Shown here: piece by piece, positions 44,245 to 51,686 of the stretch
Layout of the letters: every line of letters begins with the position of its first letter
Position numbering within the stretch: the stretch's first letter is position 1
Origin: Saprospira grandis str. Lewin
Lineage (GTDB): Bacteria; Bacteroidota; Bacteroidia; Chitinophagales; Saprospiraceae
Reading direction: 5' to 3'
Length of the DNA stretch: 64,000 bases
Assembly: GCF_000250635.1 (NCBI RefSeq)
Contig: NC_016940.1
Location: forward strand, 2,404,001 to 2,468,000
Notes under the pieces: generated by a model
The model's database searches: none
Told to the model about the DNA's origin: nothing
What the model saw: only the letters and a program-made list of their open reading frames with translations
Made by a program: the position numbers and the translations under genes

Positions 44245-44580
44245 CTAGCTCGACTTAGAATTCGCCTAGCTCGACTTAGCGTTTGATTAGCTCGAGCTAG
44301 CTTTTTCCTAGCTCGACTTAGTGTTTGATTAGCTCGAGCTAGCTTTTTCCTAGCTCGACTTAGCGTTTGATTAGCTCGAGCTAGTTCTTTCCTAGCTCGA
44401 CTTAGTGTTTGATTAGCTCGAGCTAGCTTTTTCCTAGCTCGACTTAGCGTTTGATTAGCTCGAGCTAGCTCTTTCCTAGCTCGACTTAGTATTCGCCTAG
44501 CTTGAGCTAGCTTTTTCCTAGCTCGACTTAGCATTTGACTAGCTCGAGCTAGCTTTTTCTTAGCTCGACTTAGCGTTTGG
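44245..44580. repeat. 16-unit 21-bp tandem array (42-bp dimer)
   Basis: The core TAGCTCGA recurs every 21 bp, with 16 units counted exactly in register. Alternate units differ (CTAGCTCGACTTAG and TTAGCTCGAGCTAG), making a 42-bp higher-order repeat. Each second unit contains the palindrome CTAGCTCGAGCTAG-like. The minus strand stays open for about 100 codons and reads as heptads (LSRARKK / LARANQT), a result of the 21-bp period. A peptide is not excluded, but a noncoding array is more likely. Confidence 0.92.
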
Positions 44581-44688
44581 CCAATAGTCGCCTAGGGATA
44601 AGCCCCTAGGCGTAGGAAAGAGTCTCATTTTATGCGTCTAGAGGCGGCGAAGCCGCGGCAATAGCCAGATTTAAACGCACTCACTTTT

Positions 44689-44794
44689 ATAGTTTGCAGC
44701 AATTTCCCGCTAGTCGGCCCTATTTTTCTCGGCCATAGCGAAGGCTATGCCCTTAAAAAATAGCTGGCCTAGCAGAAAATTCATAGCAAACTAT
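44689..44794. other. 106-nt imperfect long hairpin
   Basis: ATAGTTTGC (44689-44697) pairs with GCAAACTAT (44786-44794). Inside, 44701-44727 pairs imperfectly with 44755-44781 (both contain GCTAG and CTATTTTT-type blocks), and the apex is CATAGC-GAAG-GCTATG. The fold can form on either strand. It sits upstream of a repeat and a subtilase gene. The remaining bases of this 1-kb gap hold only repeats. Confidence 0.65.
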
Positions 44795-44818
44795 GGCCAA
44801 AGCAGCGCGATTAAATCC

Positions 44819-44949
44819 GGCTGAGGGATGGTTAAGGGGGCGGCGAAGCCGCAGACCCAGCAAAATGAGCGTAGCGAAATTTTGCGCAGGGCCGAGCAGA
44901 CCTGCGAGCCCTGACACAGCCCGACCCGCCCGCAGGGCGGGGCAGCCCC
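44819..44949 (-). repeat. GGGGC-headed modular repeat, type II, reverse
   Basis: Minus-strand GGGGCTGCCCCGCCC head, GGGTCGGGC, perfect core, and CCATCCCTCAGCC tail. It ends 46 bp before the subtilase gene. Confidence 0.92.
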
Positions 44950-44995
44950 AAAACAAAAAACTTTGTAACTTAGTGAGTGAAAAAAATGAAAAGAT

Positions 44996-46540
44996 ATGCG
45001 ACTAAAAATAATGCTGCTTCTAATCTGTTTATCGGGGAGTTTATGGGGGCAAAAAAAGCTGCTTTTACGGCTAGAGCCGGGGCAATCCTTGAACCTATTG
45101 GCGCAAAAAAAAGATTGTTTGGCCAAAGATTGGGGCATTTGGCGCTACAGCATAGCGGCAGAAGACAGCGCAGAAGTGCAGCAGTATTTGGACCAAAGCT
45201 TGGGGCCTCAAAACTGGCAGTGGGAGCATCAACTGCAGTATCGGGCTCGGCCCAACGACCCCGAATATGAATTTTGGCAGTGGAATATGGACCTATTGGG
45301 TTTGCCCGAAATTTGGGAAGAAACGACTGGCGGTTTGGCGGGCTCGGATACCCTTGTTGTGGCCCTAATTGATGGGGGAGGCGATTGGGCGCATGAGGAT
45401 TTGGCGGAAAACATATATATAAACTGGGGGGAAGTTCCGGATGATGGAATAGACAATGACCAAAACGGCTACATAGATGATTATCGGGGTTGGCGAGCGG
45501 ATAGTGGAGATGATGAGCATGCGCCCGACAGCCATGCGAGTTCGGTAGCGGGCATTATTGGGGCCAAGGGGAACAATGGGGTCGGCATGGCGGGCATCAA
45601 TTGGAACATAAAAATAATGTTGCTTTCGGGGCAGTCGGCCAACAGCCTTTTGGAGGAGAGCAACATCTTGGCGAGCTACTACTACATCTGGAAAATGCGG
45701 CAGCTCTATGAAGAAAGTGGGGGGCAGCAGGGGGCCTATATTCTGGTCAGCAATTTATCGGCGGGCATAGACTTTGGGCGGCCCGAGGATCATCCGCTTT
45801 GGTGTGGAGTTTATGATAGTTTGGGGCAGGCGGGTATATTGAGTGTGGCGGCTAGTATGAATCGGAAAGAAAACATAGATGAGGTAGGAGACATGCCCTG
45901 TCTTTGTCCATCCGAGGCCTTAATGACCGTAAGTTTGAGCAATCGTTATGATGCATTGGACCGCAATGCGCCCTATGGCCCTTTGCATTTGGATTTGGCG
46001 GCGCCGGGGGCTGTTTATACGCTTCGGCCCAACAATACATATAATGTATTTGGGGGAACCTCTGGGGCGGCGCCTCATTTGGCGGGGGGCATCGCCCTAT
46101 TGGCGAGTTATCCGGCAGCAGACTGGCAGGCCTACCTCAAGGCCGAGCCGCAGGCGGCTATGTACTTATTGCGGGATATTCTATTGGCCAGCGTGAGTAA
46201 AAAGGGCGATATGGAAGAATTAAAATCTGGGGGGCGTTTAGATTTGGGGGCGGCCTTTCGCTTATTGAAATTCTTATATGGGCCAAAAGAGGAGGAAAAT
46301 TCTTTTTTGTGGCGGCGGACTTCGGATCAAATATATTTAAGTTATCGGGCCAAAAGAGCGGGAAATTACCGTTTGCGGATAGCCGATATTGGGGGGCGGC
46401 AAGTTTTTTTTGCAGAAAAAGCCTTGGGAGAAGAAGAACTAACTATTTGGGAACTAGGGCCTTTTGAGGGGCGGCAGCTTTTGTTTGTCTCGCTCTATGA
46501 AGAAAATCGTTTAATAAAGACAGAAAAATTTGTCTATTAG
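44996..46540 (+). CDS. secreted subtilisin-like serine protease (S8), probable T9SS cargo
   Basis: The 514-residue protein has a signal peptide (IMLLLICLSGSLWGQ). An S8 domain follows with catalytic Asp126 (ALIDGGGD), His180 (DSHASSVAGIIGA), Ser356 (GGTSGAAPHLAG) and probable oxyanion Asn253. A short propeptide region (about 20-90) precedes it. The last ~80 residues (NYRLRIADIGGRQVFF, LGPFEGRQLLFVSLY) look like a T9SS sorting domain, though without the usual FPNP. Asp126 is followed by GGG rather than the common TG, so the site deserves checking. Two tRNA-operon promoters overlap or follow its stop codon. Confidence 0.9.
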   Translation: MRLKIMLLLICLSGSLWGQKKLLLRLEPGQSLNLLAQKKDCLAKDWGIWRYSIAAEDSAEVQQYLDQSLGPQNWQWEHQLQYRARPNDPEYEFWQWNMDLLGLPEIWEETTGGLAGSDTLVVALIDGGGDWAHEDLAENIYINWGEVPDDGIDNDQNGYIDDYRGWRADSGDDEHAPDSHASSVAGIIGAKGNNGVGMAGINWNIKIMLLSGQSANSLLEESNILASYYYIWKMRQLYEESGGQQGAYILVSNLSAGIDFGRPEDHPLWCGVYDSLGQAGILSVAASMNRKENIDEVGDMPCLCPSEALMTVSLSNRYDALDRNAPYGPLHLDLAAPGAVYTLRPNNTYNVFGGTSGAAPHLAGGIALLASYPAADWQAYLKAEPQAAMYLLRDILLASVSKKGDMEELKSGGRLDLGAAFRLLKFLYGPKEEENSFLWRRTSDQIYLSYRAKRAGNYRLRIADIGGRQVFFAEKALGEEELTIWELGPFEGRQLLFVSLYEENRLIKTEKFVY

Positions 46541-46560
46541 CAATTGCTTTTCTACCTTTG
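46530..46560 (+). promoter_or_regulatory. promoter P1 of the tRNA-Arg / bL28 unit
   Basis: TTG at 46530-46532 and TACCTTTG at 46553-46560 are 20 bp apart, a full match to the Bacteroidota vegetative promoter (TTG / TAnnTTTG). The -33 element overlaps the end of the subtilase gene. Confidence 0.75.
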
Positions 46561-46627
46561 CAAAGCCCAAACGGGAAGCCCACAAGCGGCTTAAGAAAAG
46601 AAATAGTGAAAAAAACTTCAAAAAGTT

Positions 46628-46657
46628 TTGCGAATATAAAAAACCATCTTATATTTG
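46628..46657 (+). promoter_or_regulatory. promoter P2 of the tRNA-Arg / bL28 unit
   Basis: TTG at 46628-46630 and TATATTTG at 46650-46657 with a 19-bp spacer, again a full consensus match, 35 bp before the tRNA. Confidence 0.8.
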
Positions 46658-46692
46658 CAACCGCAACGAAGAAAACACACTACTTGCAAAAT

Positions 46693-46766
46693 GGCTCTGT
46701 AGCTCAATTGGATAGAGCATCTGACTACGGATCAGAAGGTTAGGGGTTCGACTCCCTTCAGGGTCA
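46693..46766 (+). tRNA. tRNA-Arg (ACG)
   Basis: All four arms can be drawn. The acceptor stem GGCTCTG pairs with CAGGGTC (two G-U pairs) and discriminator A follows. The anticodon stem TCTGA/TCAGA encloses loop CTACGGA with anticodon ACG (read as ICG after editing, for CGU/CGC/CGA). The T-arm is AGGGG TTCGACT CCCTT. CCA is not encoded. Two consensus promoters lie upstream and a hairpin follows. Confidence 0.95.
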
Positions 46767-46795
46767 CATCTTTATTGTTTTAAAGAATTGATTAG

Positions 46796-46822
46796 GTTCC
46801 ACAAGCAATTGTGGAACTTTTT
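46796..46822 (+). terminator. hairpin between tRNA-Arg and bL28
   Basis: Perfect 9-bp GTTCCACAA / TTGTGGAAC over GCAA, then T5. It may terminate tRNA transcripts or act as an attenuator for bL28, whose ATG is 18 nt later with no promoter seen in between. Confidence 0.7.
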
Positions 46823-46840
46823 AAATTAGAAAGAGCAGTC

Positions 46841-47239
46841 ATGTCGAGAATTTGTCAATTGACCGGAAAGAAAGCTATGGTGGGAAACAACGTTTCTCAC
46901 TCTAATCGCAAGACCAGACGTCGTTTCAATGCGAATATTAAAACTAAGCGTATTTTTGTACCCGAATCAAATGTTTGGATCAAAGTAAAGGTGAGCATGC
47001 GTGCTCTACGTACGATGAACAAATTGGGGGTATATAACTTCTTGAAGCGTCAGATCGCTAAAGGATATGATCCCTTTATTTGGGTAGAAGATCCTAAGGC
47101 TGCTGAAAAGAGTAATGAGCGTGGTTACCGTCGCCTAGAGCACACTGATGCTCAGGGTAACAAGAGCTACAGCATTACTTTTGAGCCTGAAGCTGCAGAT
47201 AATAATCGCAAAGTGCGTCTCTCTTCTGTTATTAAGTAA
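46841..47239 (+). CDS. rpmB: 50S ribosomal protein bL28, C-terminally extended
   Basis: The first ~75 residues are plain bL28 of the large ribosomal subunit: MSRICQLTGKKAMVGNNVSHSNRKTRRRFNANI, RIFVPE, and SMRALRTMNKLGV. The product is 132 residues, about 50 longer than usual for the family. The extra tail (from GYDPFIWVEDPKAAEKSNERGYRR) is charged and has no family I know. ATG 46841 starts the canonical MSRICQLTGK. The open frame before it is in the hairpin. The order bL28-bL33-DUF4295 is typical of the phylum. Confidence 0.95.
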   Translation: MSRICQLTGKKAMVGNNVSHSNRKTRRRFNANIKTKRIFVPESNVWIKVKVSMRALRTMNKLGVYNFLKRQIAKGYDPFIWVEDPKAAEKSNERGYRRLEHTDAQGNKSYSITFEPEAADNNRKVRLSSVIK

Positions 47240-47261
47240 ATAGAAAAAATCATCACACATT

Positions 47262-47450
47262 ATGGCTAAGAAAAGCAAAGGTAATCGCGTACAGGTGATT
47301 TTGGAGTGCACAGAGCACAAAGATTCTGGTCTTCCTGGCACTTCACGTTACATCACTGTGAAGAACCGTAAGAACACACCTGCTCGTATGGAGTTGAAGA
47401 AATACAATCCCATCTTGAAGCGTTACACTATCCATAAAGAGATTAAGTAA
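47262..47450 (+). CDS. rpmG: 50S ribosomal protein bL33
   Basis: This 62-residue large-subunit protein reads [20 protein letters not shown], then [24 protein letters not shown] and YTIHKEIK, all standard for bL33. It lacks the four-Cys zinc ribbon of some paralogues, having only one Cys, so it is a zinc-free form. It lies 22 bp after bL28 and 39 bp before the DUF4295 gene. Confidence 0.97.
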   Translation: MAKKSKGNRVQVILECTEHKDSGLPGTSRYITVKNRKNTPARMELKKYNPILKRYTIHKEIK

Positions 47451-47489
47451 TTTTTCGAGAACTATCCGCTCGACAAAAAATAAATCGTC

Positions 47490-47666
47490 ATGGCTAAGAA
47501 AGTATCAAAAAACGCACGTGTAGCCCAACGTGCTGCGAATGCAGGCAGTGGTAAAGATCACGTGAGAGTTGTTAAGTCCGTAAAGGACCCCAACACAGGA
47601 AAGTATTCTTATAAGGAAGTTATCGTCCACAAAGATCAAGTGGAAGACTTCTTCAAGAATAAATAA
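47490..47666 (+). CDS. DUF4295 small protein
   Basis: The 58-residue protein starts MAKKVSKNARVAQRAANAGS and continues with VKDPNTGKYSYKEVIVHKDQVEDFFKNK. It is Lys-rich and matches the DUF4295 family, which in Bacteroidota regularly follows bL33. A ribosome-associated role is suggested by this conserved position only. ATG 47490, stop TAA 47664-47666. It is the last gene of the ribosomal unit. Confidence 0.9.
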   Translation: MAKKVSKNARVAQRAANAGSGKDHVRVVKSVKDPNTGKYSYKEVIVHKDQVEDFFKNK

Positions 47667-47694
47667 TCAGGTAATTAAGGCAAATTATGAAAGT

Positions 47695-47733
47695 GGCTCT
47701 TCCTGTTGAGGGATGAGCCCTTTCTGTTTTTTT
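47695..47733 (+). terminator. terminator after the DUF4295 gene
   Basis: GGCTC-TTCC / GGGA-GAGCC hairpin with one mismatch, followed after CCTTTCTG by T7. Confidence 0.6.
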
Positions 47734-47798
47734 ATTTGACCTTTTTTTGCGTTCTTTAGGCGCGCTCCTTATTGTTCATCTAGATTAAGCAGTCTCGT

Positions 47799-48767
47799 AT
47801 GGGATTTTTTAACAAACTTTTTGGGAAGAAAGAAAAAGAAGACCTGGATAAAGGCCTAGAAAAAACGAAGACCAATTTCTTCAATAAAATGTCTAGGGCT
47901 ATTGCCGGTAAAACGAAGGTAGATGATGAGGTACTAGATGAATTAGAGTCGGTACTGATTCAGTCTGATGTAGGACTAAAAACGACCATTAAAATTATTG
48001 AGCGGATTGAGGAGCGAGTAGCTCGCGATAAGTATATGTCTACTTCTGAGCTCAATGAGATTCTCCGAGACGAGATTGTTCAGTTATTAGGCGAAAACAC
48101 CACAGAGGAGACCAATTTCTTTTCTATTCCCAAGGAGGCCAAGCGCCCTTATATCATTTTGATTGTAGGCGTAAATGGAGCGGGCAAAACAACCACTATT
48201 GGCAAATTGGCTAAGCGTTTTGTAGATCAGGGCCATAAGGTGGTTTTGGGTGCAGCCGACACTTTCCGTGCTGCCGCTGTTGATCAGCTAGGCATTTGGG
48301 CCGAAAGAGTGGGCTGTGATTTTTATAGCAAGGGCATGAATACAGACCCTGCTGCAGTGGCCTATGAAACGACTCAGTACGCTATCCAAAATAACTGCGA
48401 TATTGCTATTATTGATACGGCTGGACGCTTGCACAACAATAAGCAGTTGATGGCCGAGCTCTCTAAGATTAAGCGCTCTTTGTCTAAGCAAATTGAGGAT
48501 GCTCCTCATGAGGTGATGTTGGTCCTCGATGGCTCTGTAGGCCAAAATGCCTTCATTCAGGCCGAGGAGTTTACCAAGGCAACAGATGTAAGTTCGCTCG
48601 CTATTACCAAATTAGACGGTACCGCCAAGGGCGGGGTGGTCATTGGAATTAGCGACCAGTTTAAGATTCCTATTAAATATATTGGGGTAGGAGAGGGCAT
48701 AGAGCACCTCCAAGCCTTTAATAAGCGCAGCTTTGTCGATTCTTTCTTCTCACAAAAAGAAGGATAG
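47799..48767 (+). CDS. ftsY: signal recognition particle receptor FtsY
   Basis: FtsY is the SRP receptor GTPase that docks ribosome-SRP complexes at the membrane. The 322-residue protein has a short charged N-terminus, the helical N-domain, and the GTPase domain. Motifs are GVNGAGKTTTIGKLA (G1), DTFRAAAVDQLGIWAERVG, DTAGR (G3) and TKLDGTAKGG (G4), and the end is FIEHLQ-like (GVGEGIEHLQAFNKRSFVDSFF). The large acidic N-terminal extension of the E. coli protein is absent, as in many Bacteroidota. The BASS transporter starts 3 bp after the stop. Confidence 0.97.
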   Translation: MGFFNKLFGKKEKEDLDKGLEKTKTNFFNKMSRAIAGKTKVDDEVLDELESVLIQSDVGLKTTIKIIERIEERVARDKYMSTSELNEILRDEIVQLLGENTTEETNFFSIPKEAKRPYIILIVGVNGAGKTTTIGKLAKRFVDQGHKVVLGAADTFRAAAVDQLGIWAERVGCDFYSKGMNTDPAAVAYETTQYAIQNNCDIAIIDTAGRLHNNKQLMAELSKIKRSLSKQIEDAPHEVMLVLDGSVGQNAFIQAEEFTKATDVSSLAITKLDGTAKGGVVIGISDQFKIPIKYIGVGEGIEHLQAFNKRSFVDSFFSQKEG

Positions 48768-48770
48768 TAG

Positions 48771-49685
48771 ATGCTGCTACTTACAGATATTGACCAGCTC
48801 GAGCTGGCTTTTAGTCCAAGTACCCAACTTCTTTTGAAGCTGGTACTTGGACTTATTATTTTTGGGGTGGCCCTAGACCTTCGGGGGCAAGATTTTATGG
48901 CTCTATTCAAACAGCCATTAGCTATTGTTTTGGGGCTGTTGGGGCAGCTGCTGCTTTTACCCGCCCTTTCTTTTGCTTTTTTGTATCTGGCCTATTTTTT
49001 CAATATGGCGCCCCTGCCGAGCATTGCGCTAGGCATGCTGTTGGTGGCCGCTTGTCCAGGCGGCAATATGTCCAACTTTTTTACGCATCTGGCCAAAGGA
49101 GATACGGCCCTTTCGGTGAGCTTATCGGCTTGTACTACCCTTTTGGCTGCCCTGACTACGCCCCTCAATTTTATGTTTTGGGGGAGCCGTTTGCCCTTTG
49201 CTCAAGAAGAGATGAAGAGCCTTTCGCTAGACTTTCTTCCGCTTTTTCTAGATGTTAGCCTGATGCTGGCCTTACCGCTTTTGCTAGGCCTTATCTTGGC
49301 CCATTTTAAGCCGAAGTTGGCAGCTAGGATGTCGCCCATTTTCAAATGGTTGTCTATTCTGTTTTTTGGCCTTTTGCTGGTCTTGGCCTTTATCTCCAAT
49401 ATTCAGGTTTTCCTAAATTATATCGGCGCAGTTATTTTCTTGGTCATTTTGCAAAATGCCTTGGCCTTAGGGCTGGGTTTTGCACTGGCTAAAGGAAGCA
49501 AGCTGTCTTGGCCCCAACAGAAAACTCTGAGCATTGAGCTGGGCATTCAGAATTCTGGCCTTGGCTTGTTACTCTGCTTTCAATATTTTAGTGGGCTGGG
49601 CGGTATGGCCCTTATTGCGGCCTGTTGGGGCATTTGGCATATTGTCTCTGGCCTGAGCCTGGCCTTTTATTGGTCCAAGAAATGA
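48771..49685 (+). CDS. bile acid:sodium symporter (BASS) family transporter
   Basis: The 304-residue inner-membrane protein has about ten hydrophobic helices, including LKLVLGLIIFGVALDL, AIVLGLLGQLLLLPALSFAF and SIALGMLLVAACPGGNMSNFFTHLAKGDTALSVSLS. The ACPGGNxSN and ELGIQNSGLG motifs are the BASS sodium-site signatures. Members move organic acids or sterol-like anions with Na+; the substrate here is unknown. ATG is 3 bp after the ftsY stop, so translation is probably coupled, though the functions are unrelated. Confidence 0.92.
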   Translation: MLLLTDIDQLELAFSPSTQLLLKLVLGLIIFGVALDLRGQDFMALFKQPLAIVLGLLGQLLLLPALSFAFLYLAYFFNMAPLPSIALGMLLVAACPGGNMSNFFTHLAKGDTALSVSLSACTTLLAALTTPLNFMFWGSRLPFAQEEMKSLSLDFLPLFLDVSLMLALPLLLGLILAHFKPKLAARMSPIFKWLSILFFGLLLVLAFISNIQVFLNYIGAVIFLVILQNALALGLGFALAKGSKLSWPQQKTLSIELGIQNSGLGLLLCFQYFSGLGGMALIAACWGIWHIVSGLSLAFYWSKK

Positions 49686-49719
49686 AAAAGCGCAACAGCT
49701 AAAATAGCTGTTGCGCTTT
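49685..49719 (-). terminator. bidirectional terminator between BASS transporter and carbonic anhydrase genes
   Basis: Perfect 13-bp stem, AAGCGCAACAGCT pairing with AGCTGTTGCGCTT, over a 5-nt loop. An A-run on the left gives T5 on the minus strand. It sits between convergent genes. Confidence 0.85.
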
Positions 49720-49738
49720 GGTCCTAAAACGGCTTCAA

Positions 49739-50584
49739 TTAGAAATTGGGGCTCGCTTTTACAATGCGATCATTCACGGGCTGCTCATTGCGGTAATTAT
49801 GAACAGGCATGTTTTCTTCTAGTACTTTGGCCTGCTTCAAAGAAATGTCAATGGGTGTCTTGAAAACATACCACTGCACATTTTCAGAACAAGGAGGAGT
49901 GGTCAAGGAACCCGTGTAATGGTAGTAACTTCTGTCTTTAGGAAGGTTGAGGTTCATGTCAAATGGCTTCCCAATTTCTTTCTTCGCTCCTGGCTCTAAA
50001 GGAAGGTAAGCCTCCAAGAAGTCAAAGGGAGCACTCTGCCCACCTTCTTTGGCCATAACCGCCAAAACAGCAATGTCGCCCTCTTTGTTGGCATGTACCA
50101 AATGCATCTCTAAAGGATAACGAACGCCCTCAATGGTGTGCTCAGAAGGCTCGTGAAAGTGAAATTGCTTGAGGTAGTATTTCTCTCCCTCCAAAACAAT
50201 ATAGTCGCCTTCTTCAAAATCATACTGAATAGAGTGACCATTGTTGACCACATCATGCAATACCGTCTGATCTGCATACTGAATGTCTAATGGAGGAAGG
50301 GTCTCGTCTGTTTTGTACTCTACAATGTTAATTGGAGACTGATGCATCCCCCCACAATCAGAGGTTTTTTCTAACTCAGCCCAATGTTCTGGCCCGGTCT
50401 CTCCCTGATAACTCCAGTCCTCATGATGATGCCCCTCATGCCCTTCTTCTGGAGCCGCCTCTAGTTTTACGGGGCTTTTTTCTACAGTTTCTGGGTGGTG
50501 CTCATTAAGGTGTTGCTCATTGGAAGAACAGGCCGTTAGGCCTAGCCCTAATAGAAATAGGGCTAAGTAGCTTAGCGTTTTCAT
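49739..50584 (-). CDS. alpha-type carbonic anhydrase, predicted lipoprotein
   Basis: The enzyme interconverts CO2 and bicarbonate. The 281-residue protein has a lipoprotein signal with lipobox LTAC (Cys19), a His-rich linker (GHEGHHHEDW near 48-57), then an alpha-CA domain. Zinc ligands are His142 and His144 (QFHFHEPSEH) and His161 (EMHLVH). The start HWAEL-SPINI is as usual for the family. It is probably membrane-anchored in the periplasm or at the surface. The histidine cluster may bind zinc. It is transcribed towards a shared terminator. Confidence 0.94.
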   Translation of the reverse strand: MKTLSYLALFLLGLGLTACSSNEQHLNEHHPETVEKSPVKLEAAPEEGHEGHHHEDWSYQGETGPEHWAELEKTSDCGGMHQSPINIVEYKTDETLPPLDIQYADQTVLHDVVNNGHSIQYDFEEGDYIVLEGEKYYLKQFHFHEPSEHTIEGVRYPLEMHLVHANKEGDIAVLAVMAKEGGQSAPFDFLEAYLPLEPGAKKEIGKPFDMNLNLPKDRSYYHYTGSLTTPPCSENVQWYVFKTPIDISLKQAKVLEENMPVHNYRNEQPVNDRIVKASPNF

Positions 50585-50765
50585 AAATTTTCTTTTTTGT
50601 AGCTATTGGATAACTACAAATGTCGAGGCCACTCTAGACTTCTTTGATGATTTTTGTCACAAAGTCAAATTTTTGTCATGAAAAAATGAAGTACGGTTAT
50701 ATTTTAGAATGTTTATAAAGTAAAATTGTGTTCTAGGTTCCTAATTAGGATGTAACCAAATAAAA

Positions 50766-50787
50766 AAGCCAGCTAATTAGCTGGCTT
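50766..50787 (-). terminator. terminator of lspA
   Basis: A perfect 22-bp palindrome with an A-run on the left gives an 11-bp-type stem and T-run on the minus strand, 27 nt after the lspA stop. Confidence 0.8.
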
Positions 50788-50813
50788 CTGTATTTATATA
50801 GATAATATTCTAC

Positions 50814-51596
50814 TTAGTCATCATCTTCTTCCTCCAAATCAATCTCCAAACCAATTTGCTCCTCTATAGAGGGTTTGGGCTTTTCTTCTTCCTCCAAAAC
50901 AGTAGGCTCTTCTTGGTCTACTACAGGCGCAATAGCTTCCTCTTTAGCGGCTTTCTCTTCTTCTTTGGGCGGATTGCCCACGGTTTCCATAAAGTCCTGA
51001 TAACAGAAGATGATTAAAAATACCCCTAAGCTAATCGAAGCATCGGCCAAATTGAAAATGGGCTGGAAAAACAAGAAGTGCTTGCCTCCCACAAAGGGCA
51101 TCCAAGCCGGATAATCCCCCTCCAAAAGCGGAAAGTAAAACATATCAACTACCCGACCATATAATAAGGGCGCATAGCCTTCTCCAAATGCAGTAACTTC
51201 AGCCAAACCACCATGTATCGGACTTTCCGTGAAAAATGCCCCATAAAATACACTATCCAAAATGTTCCCCAAGGCCCCAGCCAAAATAAAGGATACACTG
51301 CTGATTAAGGTCCGCCCTTTCTTTTTCTTGATGATCTGATATAGGTAGACAGACATGATGCTGACAGCCACCAAACGAAAACTAGTCAGTAGTAGTTTGC
51401 CGTATTCTCCCCCCAGTTCTAGGCCAAAGGCCATGCCCGGGTTCTCCGTAAAATAAATCTGTCCCCAATCTTGCCCCTCGCCAAAGATGTTAAAATGTTG
51501 GCCCATCTGCATGTTGAGCTTGACCCAAATCTTGAGCCACTGATCCGCCACTAAGACAATGATCAATAACAGACTCGCTAGTATTCCTCTTTTCAA
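50814..51596 (-). CDS. lspA: lipoprotein signal peptidase with acidic C-terminal tail
   Basis: LspA cleaves prolipoproteins before the lipid-modified Cys in the inner membrane. The 260-residue protein has four hydrophobic helices and the two aspartates of the catalytic pair: Asp114 (GNILDSVFYG) and Asp185 (FNLADASISLG). Typical lspA proteins are about 160-210 residues. Here the last ~55 residues are an added Glu/Lys tail ending EEEDDD, expected in the cytoplasm. A regulatory or interaction role for the tail is a guess. The predicted carbonic anhydrase lipoprotein next door is a plausible substrate. Confidence 0.95.
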   Translation of the reverse strand: MKRGILASLLLIIVLVADQWLKIWVKLNMQMGQHFNIFGEGQDWGQIYFTENPGMAFGLELGGEYGKLLLTSFRLVAVSIMSVYLYQIIKKKKGRTLISSVSFILAGALGNILDSVFYGAFFTESPIHGGLAEVTAFGEGYAPLLYGRVVDMFYFPLLEGDYPAWMPFVGGKHFLFFQPIFNLADASISLGVFLIIFCYQDFMETVGNPPKEEEKAAKEEAIAPVVDQEEPTVLEEEEKPKPSIEEQIGLEIDLEEEDDD

Positions 51597-51686
51597 AATG
51601 TATTTGTTTTCTGTTCCAGATATGCTATCTCAACAAAAATAATAAAGTTCTGCATAACTAGCTTTGAGAAACCCAAATTCTAAACT

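Noticed and set aside
44226-44534. 102-codon minus-strand gene in the 21-bp array
   Set aside because: The open frame follows from a repeat length divisible by three without stops; there is no promoter, and the array continues beyond the frame. Kept as a finding, not as a gene.
44689-44794. Insertion sequence remnant
   Set aside because: No transposase remnant or target duplication is seen beside the long hairpin, so calling it a mobile element is not supported.
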